A stretch of DNA of 64,000 nt from DATFQI01 sp963816955 (GCA_963816955.1 CAWFME010000009.1:142616-206615); one strand, 5' to 3'; positions 18,621 to 27,386 are shown, counted from the first letter of the stretch. Program-made: numbers and translations. The notes: generated by a model not told the origin, from the sequence alone.

Positions 18621-19027
18621 GCCGCGCTGCCGCGCGCCTCGCGGAGCACCGCCGCGAGCACGCCGTTCGACGAACCCGGGCGCCTCGGCGCCGCAGAAGG
18701 CCTTCGCGGTCTCGACGGCCTCGTCGATCGCGCCCTCCGGCGGGATCGGCCGCTCGCCCTCGATCAGGTCCGGATGGAGCATCTCCAGCAGCGCGGTGCG
18801 CAGGATCGCCCGCTCCAGCGGGGCGATCCGGCTCACGCGTCCAGCCCTTCGCGTGGCGCGCCGATCTGCTCGTCGAGCGTCTCCGCGTTGTCGGACGTCG
18901 CGTGCGCGAGCGCGCGCGTGAACGGCGCGGCGTCGCGCTCGAAGAGCTCGTCGAGCGGGCGGCCGGTCAGGTCGTGCTGGTACAGCGCGAAGACCGCCGC
19001 CCGGCGCTGATCGGAGCGTCGTGCCAA
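18617..19027 (-). CDS. nusB: Transcription antitermination factor NusB (frameshifted)
   Basis: NusB binds boxA RNA with NusE (S10) for rRNA antitermination. The N-terminus ARRSDQRRAAVFALYQHDLTG and the core RIAPLERAILRTALLEML are characteristic. With single extra bases removed near 18838, 18845 and 18663 the protein reads continuously into GFVNGVLAAVLREARGSAA, about 134 aa, the normal size. The start is TTG at 19027, 10 bp after the efp stop, so both are likely cotranscribed. The stop region overlaps that of the convergent gene. Broken frames in an essential gene point to sequencing error. Confidence 0.85.
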
Positions 19028-19037
19028 GCGCGCGCCC

Positions 19038-19598
19038 TCAGGCGCGGGACATGTAGGAGCCCGAGCGGGTGTCCACCTTGACCCGGTCCCCGATGTTGAC
19101 GAACAGCGGCACGTTGACGGTCGCGCCGGTCTCCAGCGTCGCGGGCTTGGTGCCGCCGCCCGACGCCGTGTCCCCGCGCATGCCCGGCTCCGTGTGGGTG
19201 ACCTCGAGCTCGACCGACGCGCCGAGCTGGATGTCCCCGGGCTCGTCGTCGATGTAGAGCAGGTCGACGGTCTCGTTGGGCTTGATGTACTTCAGCGGCT
19301 CGGCCACGCTCGTCTCGGGCAGCGCGATCTGCTCGTAGGACTCCTCGTCCATGAAGTGCGCGTCCGTCCCGTCCGCGTAGAGGAACTGCATCTTGCGGGC
19401 CTCGGTCCGCACGGGCCGGAACTTCTCGCCCGCCCGGAACGTGCGGTCGATCACCGCGCCGTCCGCCGCCCGCCGCAGCTTCGTCCGCACGAACGCCCCG
19501 CCCTTGCCGGGCTTGACGTGCTGGAACTCGAGGATCTTGAAGATCGTCCCCTCAACCTCGATGTGGTTGCCGTTCTTGAACTGGTTCGTCGAGATCAT
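19038..19598 (-). CDS. efp: Translation elongation factor P
   Basis: 186 aa, full length, beginning [17 protein letters not shown]. The tip loop [12 protein letters not shown] places Lys-32 at the position that is modified or inserted next to the P-site tRNA to relieve polyproline stalling. The proline-rich proteins of this window (mltG product, PilN, pilP-like) would need it. The ATG at 19598 matches the family start. TAGCCT at 19610-19615 lies 11 bp upstream, so the leader would be only a few bases. The gene order pepQ-efp-nusB of actinobacteria is interrupted here by the DUF559 and phosphatase genes. Confidence 0.95.
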   Translation of the reverse strand: MISTNQFKNGNHIEVEGTIFKILEFQHVKPGKGGAFVRTKLRRAADGAVIDRTFRAGEKFRPVRTEARKMQFLYADGTDAHFMDEESYEQIALPETSVAEPLKYIKPNETVDLLYIDDEPGDIQLGASVELEVTHTEPGMRGDTASGGGTKPATLETGATVNVPLFVNIGDRVKVDTRSGSYMSRA

Positions 19599-20577
19599 CT
19601 CGATCATCAAGGCTAGCCGGACGGCGCCCCCGCGAGCCCGGAAGCGGCCCAAGCGTCTGCGATTCGCGGCAGACCGCCTGCTCCCAGCGGACCCTGATCA
19701 CCCGCTCGCCGGCCGCCTCGAGCAGCGCCTGGCGCTCCACGTCGTCCTCCCGCGCGATCTCGCCGTCGTGGAAGCGCGCGCCGTCGGCCTCGACGACGAG
19801 CCGTTGCTCCGGCCAGCGGAAGTCCGGCACGATCCGGCGGCCGCCGGCGTGGATCGGGACGTTGACGTCAGGATGCTCCAGGCCGCCGCGCAGCATGAGG
19901 TCGAGGACGACGTCCTCGAGCTCGCTGCGGGTCGGCGCCGGCCCGGTGGCGACGATGCGGGCGAGGTTCACGGCGCCCCGGCAGGGGCGCAGCCGGGCGA
20001 GCGTCTCCACGAGCTGCGGGAGTGCGACGAGCCGCTGCGCCTGCGCCTCCCGCGTCGCCCGGCGGAGCTGCTCGTAGGTGAGGTCGGCGGCGAGGTCGAC
20101 GAGCGTGCGGGCCACCGTCGTGGCCGGGATGCCCTGGATGCGCGTCACGTCCCGGGGGTCCAGCCGCGTGGTGCGGTGTACGCGGATCTCCGGGTGGCGC
20201 CGGGTCGTGGCACCGAGGACGAGCACGTCGGGCCGCCGGTCGCCGAGCAGGACGATCTGCTTGGAGAGCTCGCCGGAGGCGGACCGGCTCGCATAGGCGT
20301 CCGGGCCGCAGGCCTTGACGGACGCGAGGATGCGGGCCTGCTGCGGGAGGTTGGTGTGGCCCACGGCGAACACCCGCTTGTGGATGGGGTGCAGGCGGCC
20401 CGCCCGCACCCGCCTGGCCACGGCGTGCTTGTCGAGCCCGCAGCGCCGCAGGTCGGCGATATCCACCACTCCCCACTGCTCCGAGGCGAGCAGGGCGAGC
20501 CGGATATCGGGCCGAGTGGCATCTAAGTCGCGTATAGCGCGACTTAGATGCCACTCGGCGAGTTCGGGGAGGGGCAT
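19552..20577 (-). CDS. AbiEi-like N-terminal / DUF559 (PD-(D/E)XK nuclease-like) protein
   Basis: About 340 aa. The N-terminal third ([19 protein letters not shown], then [14 protein letters not shown]) is the winged-helix part seen in AbiEi-type antitoxins. The C-terminal third ([19 protein letters not shown], then [17 protein letters not shown]) is the DUF559 fold related to very-short-patch-repair nucleases, with D and E-x-D candidate catalytic residues. These proteins are abundant in Solirubrobacterales, and their function is unproven. No partner toxin is visible. The start ATG 20577 is tentative because a 21 bp inverted repeat lies over codons 7-22. The end is uncertain, since the frame runs 47 bp into efp and the true stop may lie near 19615. 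Confidence 0.65.
   Translation of the reverse strand: MPLPELAEWHLSRAIRDLDATRPDIRLALLASEQWGVVDIADLRRCGLDKHAVARRVRAGRLHPIHKRVFAVGHTNLPQQARILASVKACGPDAYASRSASGELSKQIVLLGDRRPDVLVLGATTRRHPEIRVHRTTRLDPRDVTRIQGIPATTVARTLVDLAADLTYEQLRRATREAQAQRLVALPQLVETLARLRPCRGAVNLARIVATGPAPTRSELEDVVLDLMLRGGLEHPDVNVPIHAGGRRIVPDFRWPEQRLVVEADGARFHDGEIAREDDVERQALLEAAGERVIRVRWEQAVCRESQTLGPLPGSRGRRPASLDDRDDLDEPVQERQPHRG
20512..20558. repeat. Perfect 21-bp inverted repeat with 5-bp spacer
   Basis: Left arm 20512-20532, spacer TATAG 20533-20537, right arm 20538-20558. The arms are exactly complementary and unusually AT-containing for this genome (GGCATCTAAGTCGCG core). It lies within the first codons of the DUF559-type gene. 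No T-tract follows on either strand, so it is not an ordinary terminator. It could be an operator or a hairpin in the mRNA that controls the gene, or the trace of a small mobile palindrome. Confidence 0.85.
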
Positions 20578-20688
20578 GGCGGGCACGATGGCGCGGGGGC
20601 TGTGACGGGACAAGACGTGATTGCGCCTAGGCTGCTCCGACTTCGTGCGCTCCTTCGCCTGCCCTAGCCACGACCTCGCGGGCCGCCC

Positions 20689-21457
20689 GTGACCGACCGC
20701 GAGCTCGCGGCCGCCGCCGCGCGGGCCGCGGCCCGGATCGCGCTCGAGCGCCATGGCGACGCGGGCCGCGTGACCGCCAAGGACGCCCCCACCGACGTCG
20801 TCTCCGAGGTCGACCGCGCCGCCGAGGCCGCCGCCGTCGCCGCTGATCGCCGCCGAGCGCCCCGGCGACGGCTACGTCGGCGAGGAGGGCGCGGAGGCCG
20901 ACGGAGCGCGCACCTGGGTGATCGACGCCCTCGACGGCACGCTGAACTACCTCCAGGGGCTGCAGGGCTGGTGCGCCGCCGTCGCGCTGGAGGACGAGCA
21001 GGGCCCCCTGGCCGCCGCCGTCTGCGACCCCGTCCGCGGCGAGCTGTTCACGGCCGCCCGCGGGGAAGGCGCCACCCGGAACGGCGAGCGCATGTGGGCC
21101 GCGGGCCGCGTCGAGGGCGCGCCGGTTCGGCTCGAGGAGGCGCTGATCGCGACGTTCCTGCACCAGCCCAAGCGCGAGCTGCCGGGCGTCGGGGACACGC
21201 TGCAGCGCGTGCTGGCGGCCGCGGGCTCCGTGCGCATCACGGGCTCGGGCACGCTCGAGCTCGCCTACGTCGCGTCCGGGCGCCTGCACGGCTGGATCCA
21301 GCCCGCGACCTACCGCTGGGACTGGGTCCCGGGCGCGCTGCTGGTCACCGAGGCCGGCGGCCACGCCGCGCGCACGGCGGCCGACCCCGACTGGTGCATC
21401 GCGGCCGCCACGCCCGTCCTGCTCGAGCAGCTCCGAGCGCTCACGCAGAGCTCCTAG
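20689..21457 (+). CDS. Inositol monophosphatase family phosphatase (one frameshift)
   Basis: About 255 aa. The metal-binding motifs are present: GEEGAE (usually GEE), WVIDALDGTLNYLQG in place of the common DPLDGTxNF, and WDWVPGALLVTEAGG (WDxAAGxLLVxEAGG). The Ala for Pro in the second motif is a mild deviation. Substrates in the family include inositol-1-phosphate, fructose-1,6-bisphosphate and 3'-phosphoadenosine-5'-phosphate. The last would be useful next to sulfotransferases, but sequence does not decide. One extra base lies near 20846. The start is GTG 20689. A hairpin terminator follows the stop at once. Confidence 0.8.
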
Positions 21458-21465
21458 AACGCGAA

Positions 21466-21489
21466 GAGGCCCGCCAGGTGGCGGGCCTC
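21466..21489. terminator. Bidirectional hairpin between convergent genes
   Basis: GAGGCCCGCC, loop AGGT, GGCGGGCCTC: a perfect 10-bp stem in the 58 bp between the stops of the phosphatase gene and the calcium-repeat protein gene. No long T-tract is present, but position and stability support a shared terminator. Confidence 0.7.
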
Positions 21490-21515
21490 GTCTCGCTTGG
21501 GTTCCTGCCCGAGGA

Positions 21516-23093
21516 TCAGTTCCAGACGAAGAAGTACCTGTCGTCGGCGACGAACGGCGCCCAGCCACCCTCGAGCGAGGGGTACTGGTTGCACGAGCGT
21601 GACGTCGTGGACGGCAGGCACGGGTTGAACGGGTTGACGAAGCCGTTGACCGTCGGGAGCGACAGACGGCTGGCCGGCGGGTCGACATCCGCCGGCCGCG
21701 GGTCGCGGTCGAGCGTCGTCGCCATCGTGCGGCTGCACTCCATCAGGTTCGGCAGGTCGTCGTGGTCGCTGTCGTCGGCGCCGTCGCGCACGCCGTCGCC
21801 GTCCGTGTCCGGGTCGTCGAGCGCCGTGCCCGTGTAGGTCAGGTAGTACTTGGACTCCTTGTCGTAGAGCTTGGTCCAGTACTCCTGGCCGCCCATGCAG
21901 CCCCGGGTCTCGTCGAAGTTCGACAGGCCGTCGGCGTCCTCGTCGCGCTCCTCGTCGGAGAGCCGGTCGTCGTCGTTGGTGTCGTAGTAGGTGGTCTCGG
22001 CCGCCCAGGCGCCGCCGTTGGGCGAGCTCTCGACCGCGCCGCTGCGGTCCGCGTCGCGGATGTCGTACGAGTTGCGGGCGTCGAACCAGTTCTCGCCGAC
22101 CGGGGCGACCTCGACCGTGCGGTAGCCGCTGGCGTCCGCCCAAGCGAGGAAGGCCGCCTGCTTGTCGTAGCCGGTCGCCGCCAGCGACGGGCGGCGGCGG
22201 CCGCTGCCGTCACGCGAGAAGATCGAGTACTGCTCGCCCGCGGAGTAGGACAGCAGCCCGAGGTCGCGCGGGGCGCCGGCGGCGACCGTGAACTTCCACA
22301 GGTCGTACTCCTGCTTGAGCGTCAGCGTGTCGCCGTCGTGGTCGACGCCGGCGTCGCCGCCGTCCAGCGGGTTCGGGTAGGGACGCTTGGACGGGTACGG
22401 GAGGTAGCCGTTGGGCGCCTGGTACTCGTCGTCGTTCCAGTCCTGGGCGGAGCGCAGCTCGTAGCCGTCCTCGACCGCGTCGCCGTCGGTGTCGGCCTTG
22501 CACGGGTCGAGCTTGAGCGCCATCTCCTCGCCATCGGAGAGGAGGTCGTTGTCGTCGTCGGCGTCGACGCCGTTCTTGATCTTGTCGCCGTCGCAGTCGC
22601 CGTCGGGGTTGGTGACGGACTGATCCTCGACCTTGGGCGGCTCCGGCGGCAGCTCGGGGCCGATCTTCGGCGAGCGCTTGAGCGTCGTGAAGGACTTGCC
22701 GAGGCGCGTGCTGAGCACGCGCAGGCGGAAGGTGGTCATCGAGGCGGAGCCGTTGACCTGCTTGAGCACGGCCGCGAGCTTCGCCGGCAGCTTGACCTTG
22801 AGCAGCTTCGCGGTGCCGACGTCGGCCTTGACGAAGACCGCGCGGGCCCCGTCGCGCTTGAAGAGCACGGTGTTCTTGTTGCGACCGCGCTTGAAGTTGC
22901 GGCCCTTGATCGTGATCGTCTTGCCGATGTTGGTCTGCATCGGGGAGACCGAGGTGATCACGGGGTACTTCTTCGCCTTCTTGGAGGCGTGGGCGGTCGC
23001 CGCACCGGCCGTGGCGGGCGCGAGCATGGCACCGAGGGCCCCAAGGAGGGCGGCGCGGCGCGCGTAGACGGGGATGCGGGATCGAAGAGCCAT
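21516..23093 (-). CDS. Secreted IPT/TIG-domain protein with thrombospondin type 3-like calcium repeats
   Basis: About 525 aa. A signal peptide (RRAALLGALGAMLAPATAGA, then ATAHA) precedes an IPT/TIG immunoglobulin-like domain at about 43-120 (ITSVSPMQTNIGKTITIKG). Several Asp-rich loops follow (DGDCDGDKIKNG, DTDGDAVEDGYE, DTNDDDRLSDEERDEDADG, DPDTDGDGVRDGADD), typical of calcium-stabilised extracellular stalks. The C-terminus, rich in aromatic residues (GGWAPFVADDRYFFVWN), has no anchor. Its promoter is the best match to the sigma-28-type consensus in the window, with the -10 9 bp before ATG 23093. That puts it in the pilus regulon, perhaps as an adhesin or matrix protein. No enzyme domain is seen. 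Confidence 0.8.
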   Translation of the reverse strand: MALRSRIPVYARRAALLGALGAMLAPATAGAATAHASKKAKKYPVITSVSPMQTNIGKTITIKGRNFKRGRNKNTVLFKRDGARAVFVKADVGTAKLLKVKLPAKLAAVLKQVNGSASMTTFRLRVLSTRLGKSFTTLKRSPKIGPELPPEPPKVEDQSVTNPDGDCDGDKIKNGVDADDDNDLLSDGEEMALKLDPCKADTDGDAVEDGYELRSAQDWNDDEYQAPNGYLPYPSKRPYPNPLDGGDAGVDHDGDTLTLKQEYDLWKFTVAAGAPRDLGLLSYSAGEQYSIFSRDGSGRRRPSLAATGYDKQAAFLAWADASGYRTVEVAPVGENWFDARNSYDIRDADRSGAVESSPNGGAWAAETTYYDTNDDDRLSDEERDEDADGLSNFDETRGCMGGQEYWTKLYDKESKYYLTYTGTALDDPDTDGDGVRDGADDSDHDDLPNLMECSRTMATTLDRDPRPADVDPPASRLSLPTVNGFVNPFNPCLPSTTSRSCNQYPSLEGGWAPFVADDRYFFVWN

Positions 23094-23102
23094 CACGCCC
23101 GG

Positions 23103-23130
23103 ATATCGACACGTCCCCGCAGACCCTTGA
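23103..23130 (-). promoter_or_regulatory. Sigma-28 (FliA/WhiG)-type promoter of the calcium-repeat protein
   Basis: Minus strand: TCAAG (23126-23130), 15 bp, GTCGATAT (23103-23110). The -10 ends 9 bp before the ATG, so the transcript should be leaderless. Confidence 0.75.
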
Positions 23131-23153
23131 GCGCGGACCCTGGGGTCTAAGCC

Positions 23154-24221
23154 CTAGTCGACGACGATCAGGTCCTTGGTCGTACACGTGAGGACGTCGT
23201 GGCCGCCCTCGGTCACCACGACGAGGTCCTCGATCCGCACGCCGCCCCGGCCGGGCAGGTAGATGCCCGGCTCGACGGTCACGACGTTGCCGGCCACGAG
23301 CGCGTCCTTGGCCGTGCGCGCGAGCCGCGGCGCCTCGTGGACCTCGATCCCGACCCCGTGCCCGAGGCCGTGCCCGAAGCGCTCGCCGTGCCCGCCCTCG
23401 GCGATCAGGTCGCGGGCCACGGCGTCGATCTCGTTGCCAGCCGGCCCGGGCCGCACGGCGTCGAGCGCCGCGAGCTGCGCCCGCAGCGTCAGCGCGTAGA
23501 TCTCGGCGAGGTCGTCCGGGAGCTCGCCCGTCGCCCAGGTGCGCGTGCAGTCCGAGCAGTAGCCGTCCAGTACCACGCCCATGTCGAGCGTGACGAGCGT
23601 GCCGCGCTCGATCGCCTCGTCCGTCGGGGAGGCGTGCGGGAGCGCTCCGCGCGGGCCCGAGGCGACGATCGACGGGAAGCTCGGGTCCGTCGCCCCGCGC
23701 CGGCGCATCTCGTGCTCGAGGGCGAACGCGACCTCGCGCTCCGTGCGCCCCACGAGCCCCTGCTCGCGCAGCCAGCCGTAGACCTCGTCGGCCAGCGCGG
23801 CGGCCGCGGCGATCTTCGCGACCTCGCCGGGCTCCTTGATCGCCCGCTCCGCCTCGACGACGCCGCCCGCGCCCTTGAGCGCGATCCGCTCGGGGACGAC
23901 CGAGCGCAGCCGCTGGTGGCCGCGCACGGACACGTGGTCGTCGTCGAAGCCGAGCGTCAGCTCGCCCTCGGGCCAGCCCGTCTCCAGCGCCGTGATGAAG
24001 TCCTGCGGGCCCTGCTCGCGGTCGAAGTCGGGCACCTCGCTCGCCGCCTGCTCGACGTAGCGGAAATCGGTGACGAACCGGCGCACGTCGCGGCCCACGA
24101 CCGCCATGCCGTTGGAGCCGGTGAAGCCCGTCAGGTAGCGCAGGTTGGGGCCGTGGCTGACCAGCAGCAGGTCGACGCCCTTCTCCTCCAGGCGCGCGGC
24201 GACGCGGTCGGCACGGCTCAT
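23154..24221 (-). CDS. pepQ: M24 family Xaa-Pro aminopeptidase/dipeptidase
   Basis: 355 aa with the N-terminal creatinase domain (1-125) and the pita-bread catalytic domain. The metal ligands are all visible: Asp-213 and Asp-224 (LDMGVVLDGYCSD), the His in HGLGHGVG at 284-291, Glu-317 (TVEPG) and Glu-331 (RIED). It cleaves peptides with proline in second position in the cytoplasm. In many bacteria it sits next to efp and aroB/aroQ, as here. The ATG at 24221 overlaps the aroQ stop (ATGA), so it is the last gene of the aroC operon. Confidence 0.9.
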   Translation of the reverse strand: MSRADRVAARLEEKGVDLLLVSHGPNLRYLTGFTGSNGMAVVGRDVRRFVTDFRYVEQAASEVPDFDREQGPQDFITALETGWPEGELTLGFDDDHVSVRGHQRLRSVVPERIALKGAGGVVEAERAIKEPGEVAKIAAAAALADEVYGWLREQGLVGRTEREVAFALEHEMRRRGATDPSFPSIVASGPRGALPHASPTDEAIERGTLVTLDMGVVLDGYCSDCTRTWATGELPDDLAEIYALTLRAQLAALDAVRPGPAGNEIDAVARDLIAEGGHGERFGHGLGHGVGIEVHEAPRLARTAKDALVAGNVVTVEPGIYLPGRGGVRIEDLVVVTEGGHDVLTCTTKDLIVVD

Positions 24222-24655
24222 GCGAAGGCCTCCTTGAGATGCTCGAGCGCCTCGCGGTAGCCGTCCGGCCCCTTGCCGGAGACCCGCGCGATGCAGGCGC
24301 CCTCGAGCACGGACACGCGGCGGAACGCCTCGCGGTGCTCGACGTCGGACAGATGGACCTCGACGGCTGGCAGGCCGGAGACCTCCAGCGCGTCGCGCAG
24401 CGCCCAGGCGTAGTGCGTCCAGGCGCCGGGGTTGAGGATCAGCCCGTCCGAGAAGTCGGCCGCCTTGTGCAGCTCCTGGACGTACTCGCCCTCGAAGTCC
24501 GACTGGAAGAAGCGCGTCTCCAGGCCGAGCTCGCGGCCGAAGCGGCCGATCTGCTGCTCGAGCCGGAACAGGCTGAGCCCACCGTAGATCTCGGCCGGGC
24601 GGCGGTCGAGCGCGCCGAGGTTGATCCCGTGCAGCACGGTCACGCGGTTCTTCAT
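24218..24655 (-). CDS. aroQ: Type II 3-dehydroquinate dehydratase
   Basis: 145 aa, normal for the small dodecameric enzyme. TVLHGINLGALDRRP is the N-terminal loop; the catalytic tyrosine is in EIYGG. NPGAWTHYAWALRDAL and VEVHLSDVEHREAFR hold the conserved Asn and His. It converts 3-dehydroquinate to 3-dehydroshikimate, directly after the AroB reaction. ATG 24655 overlaps the aroKB stop by 4 bp and its own stop overlaps pepQ. The usual asparagine in HLSN is replaced by Asp (HLSD), a minor change. Confidence 0.92.
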   Translation of the reverse strand: MKNRVTVLHGINLGALDRRPAEIYGGLSLFRLEQQIGRFGRELGLETRFFQSDFEGEYVQELHKAADFSDGLILNPGAWTHYAWALRDALEVSGLPAVEVHLSDVEHREAFRRVSVLEGACIARVSGKGPDGYREALEHLKEAFA

Positions 24656-26169
24656 GACCGCTCCAACTCTGCCACCGCCGCCCGCAGGTCGTCGGGCGAG
24701 ACGACCATCCCCGTGCGCACGTCGCCCGGCGCCTCCACCAGCGCGAACCCGACGCGCCCGCCGCGGCGCTTCTTGTCGCGCGCGGTGGCGGCGACGACGT
24801 CGGCCGGGTCGATCGCCGGGTCCAGGCGCGTCGGCAGGCCGTGCTCGGCCAGCAGGCCGGCCACCTCCTCGCGCAGCGCGGGCTGGGCGGAGAGCGTCAG
24901 CGCCGCGAGCAGCCCGAGCCCGACGGCCTCGCCGTGGCGGTAGCGCGCGTAGCCCGTGACGGTCTCGATCGCGTGCCCGACGGTGTGGCCGAGGTTGAGG
25001 CGCTGGCGCGCGCCGGCGTCGCGCTCGTCGGCGGCCACCACGGCGAGCTTCGTGCGCGCGCAGGCCAGCACGAGGTCGCGGTCGGCCTGCGCCGAGCGCG
25101 TCCGCACGCGCTTCCACAGCGGCCCGCCCGCGATCAGCGCGGTCTTGATCACCTCGGCCCAGCCTGCCGCGAGCTCCTCGGGCGGCAGCGTGGCGAGCGT
25201 GCGCGGGTCCGCGAGCACCGCCGCGGGCTGGTGGTAGACGCCCGCGTAGTTCTTGCCCTGCGGCAGGTCGACGCCGGTCTTGCCGCCGTAGGCCGAGTCC
25301 ACCTGGGCCACGAGCGTCGTCGGCACCTGCACCACGCGCACGCCGCGCTGGTAGACCGCGGCGCAGAAGCCCGCGAGGTCGCCCACCACGCCGCCGCCGA
25401 GCGCGATCACGTGCCCGTCGTGGTCCAGCCGCGCCTCCGCGAGCGCCTCGAGCACCGTCCCGGCCGTCGCCAGCGTCTTGGCCGTCTCCCCCGGCTCGAT
25501 CGCCGTCCGCGAGACGGCCTCGAAGGCGCCGCCGTAGAGCGCGCCGACGGTCTCGTCCGTCACCAGGTGGCCGTCCCCCTCGAGCGCCCGGAAGCCCGAG
25601 CCGACGAGCCCCTCCCCGACGTAGACCGGGTACTCGCCGGACGCGGCGGTCGCCCACAGCAGCTTCGTGCCCGCGGGCGCGGCGGCCAGCGCGCGCAGGG
25701 CCGGCACGGCGCGGCGCACGACGTCGCGCGAGGAGTCGGCCAGCACGGCGTCGGCGATCGAGTCGTACAGCGGCCCCCGGTCGGCCAGCAGGGCGGCGAA
25801 GCGCGAGCGGTCGCGCGCGAGCGGCCGGCGCCCGCCCGCCCGCCGCCAGGCGGTCTCCTCGTCGACGTCGAGCAGGACGACGGTGTGGCCCGCCAGCAGC
25901 GAGCGCACCCGCTCGGAGCCGATCGCGCCGCCGCCCAGCGACAGCACCGCCGACGGCGGCCGCTCGAGCAGCTCGGCGACGACGTCCTCCTCGAGCGTCC
26001 GGAACGCGCGCTCCCCGTGCGCGGCGAAGTACTCCTCGATCGTGCAGCCCAGCCGCTCCTCGAGCACGTGGTCGGAGTCGACCGCGCGCGCCCCGAGCGC
26101 CGCGCCGGCGGCGCGGGCGGCGCTGGTCTTGCCCGCGCCCATGAAGCCGATGAAGACGAGCGCGCTCAG
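24652..26169 (-). CDS. aroKB: Bifunctional shikimate kinase / 3-dehydroquinate synthase fusion
   Basis: 505 aa in one unbroken frame. Residues 1-165 are shikimate kinase: Walker A GFMGAGKTS, DSDHVLEERLG for shikimate binding, LSLGGGAIG for the glycine motif. Residues 170-505 are 3-dehydroquinate synthase: ALGGGVVGDLAGFCAAVYQRG, VPTTLVAQVDSAYGGKTGVD and NLGHTVGHAIE with the metal-binding His. The same fusion is known in bifidobacteria. The proposed start is CTG at 26169, overlapping the aroC TGA; there is no ATG, GTG or TTG before the Walker A motif except inside it. Confidence 0.9.
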   Translation of the reverse strand: MSALVFIGFMGAGKTSAARAAGAALGARAVDSDHVLEERLGCTIEEYFAAHGERAFRTLEEDVVAELLERPPSAVLSLGGGAIGSERVRSLLAGHTVVLLDVDEETAWRRAGGRRPLARDRSRFAALLADRGPLYDSIADAVLADSSRDVVRRAVPALRALAAAPAGTKLLWATAASGEYPVYVGEGLVGSGFRALEGDGHLVTDETVGALYGGAFEAVSRTAIEPGETAKTLATAGTVLEALAEARLDHDGHVIALGGGVVGDLAGFCAAVYQRGVRVVQVPTTLVAQVDSAYGGKTGVDLPQGKNYAGVYHQPAAVLADPRTLATLPPEELAAGWAEVIKTALIAGGPLWKRVRTRSAQADRDLVLACARTKLAVVAADERDAGARQRLNLGHTVGHAIETVTGYARYRHGEAVGLGLLAALTLSAQPALREEVAGLLAEHGLPTRLDPAIDPADVVAATARDKKRRGGRVGFALVEAPGDVRTGMVVSPDDLRAAVAELERS

Positions 26170-27338
26170 CGCCGGTGCCAGCCGATGCGGCGCGTGTAGG
26201 CGTCCATCGCGGCGCGGACGTCGTCGATGTGGTCGCCGCCGAACTTGTCCCGGCACGCGGAGGCGAGCACGATCGCCAGCATCGCCTCCCCCACGACGCC
26301 GGCCGCCGGCACGGTGCAGGAGTCGGTGCGCTCGCGCAGGGCCTGCGCGGGCTCGCGCGTGGCGATGTCGACCGAGCGCAGCGGCTTGGTGAGCGTCGGC
26401 AGCGGCTTCATCGCGCAGCGCACGACGACCGGCTCGCCGTTGGTCATGCCGCCCTCGATCCCGCCCGAGCGGTTGGTCTCGCGGAAGTAGCCGCGCTCGC
26501 CGGAGTAGAAGATCTCGTCGTGGGCGGCCGAGCCGGGCCGGCCCGCGAGGTCGAACCCGTCGCCGATCCCGCAGCCCTTGATCGCCTGGATCGAGAGCAT
26601 CGCCAGCCCGATCAGCCCGTCCAGGCGCTCCTCCCAGGACACGTGCGAGCCGAGCCCGGGCACGAGCCCGTACGCGCGGACCTCGAAGACGCCGCCGAGC
26701 GACTCGTTGGCCTTGCGCAGGACGTTGATCTCCTCGACCATCGCCCGCGAGGCGTCGGCGTCGAGGCAGCGGACGGGCGAGGCGTCGACGCCGGCGAAGT
26801 CCTCGAGCGCCAGATCGCCGGATGAAGCCCCGCCCGCCCGCACGGAGCCGATCTGGGTCACGTGCGAGACGACCTCGATCCCGAGCGCGCGCAGGAACGC
26901 CTTGGCCAGCGCGCCGCCGGCGACGCGCGCGGCGGTCTCGCGCGCGCTGGCGCGCTCGAGCACGTTGCGGACGTCGCTGAAGCCGAACTTCTGCACCCCG
27001 GCCAGGTCGGCGTGGCCCGGCCGCGGGAGGTGGACCTCCGGCACGTCGGCCTCGACGGGCCATGGGTTCATCCGCTCCTCCCAGTTGGCGAAGTCGCGGT
27101 TGGCGACCGTCAGGGAGACCGGACCGCCGAGCGTGCGGCCGTGGCGGACGCCGGCCGTGACGTCGGCGGCGTCCTTCTCGATCTTCATGCGCCCGCCGCG
27201 GCCGTGGCCGAGCTGGCGCCGCGCCATGTCGCGGTCGATCAGCTCGCGGTCGAGCTCGAGCCCGGCCGGGAGCCCCTCGACGATGCAGGTGAGGCCGGGC
27301 CCATGGGACTCCCCGGCGGTGATGACGCGCAGCGGCAC
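26166..27338 (-). CDS. aroC: Chorismate synthase
   Basis: 390 aa, full length. The FMN and EPSP binding signatures are GESHGPGLTCIVEGLPAG near the N-terminus, RGGRMKIEKD, and later RSGGIEGGMTNGEPVVVRCAMKP (central part). The C-terminus FGGDHIDDVRAAMDAYTRRI is standard. It makes chorismate, the last common step of aromatic biosynthesis. It heads an operon aroC-aroKB-aroQ-pepQ of overlapping genes. TAAGAT at 27346-27351, 7 bp before GTG 27338, is a good -10 for a leaderless transcript. Confidence 0.95.
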   Translation of the reverse strand: MPLRVITAGESHGPGLTCIVEGLPAGLELDRELIDRDMARRQLGHGRGGRMKIEKDAADVTAGVRHGRTLGGPVSLTVANRDFANWEERMNPWPVEADVPEVHLPRPGHADLAGVQKFGFSDVRNVLERASARETAARVAGGALAKAFLRALGIEVVSHVTQIGSVRAGGASSGDLALEDFAGVDASPVRCLDADASRAMVEEINVLRKANESLGGVFEVRAYGLVPGLGSHVSWEERLDGLIGLAMLSIQAIKGCGIGDGFDLAGRPGSAAHDEIFYSGERGYFRETNRSGGIEGGMTNGEPVVVRCAMKPLPTLTKPLRSVDIATREPAQALRERTDSCTVPAAGVVGEAMLAIVLASACRDKFGGDHIDDVRAAMDAYTRRIGWHRR

Positions 27339-27345
27339 CGCCCGG

Positions 27346-27351
27346 ATCTTA
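27346..27351 (-). promoter_or_regulatory. -10 element (TAAGAT) of the aro operon
   Basis: Minus-strand TAAGAT, 7 bp from GTG 27338, in the 48 bp between the pilus genes and aroC. It separates housekeeping expression of the aro genes from the pilus operon upstream. Confidence 0.6.
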
Positions 27352-27386
27352 TGAAGACCCAGGCGGCGCCGCGGAGCGGCAGGTGC

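Noticed and set aside
20512..20558. Intrinsic terminator
   Set aside because: The palindrome is inside an open frame and no T-tract follows on either strand.
21762..23150. Plus-strand Val/Arg-rich 462-residue frame
   Set aside because: It is antisense to the calcium-repeat protein, whose signal peptide, repeats and promoter are clear.
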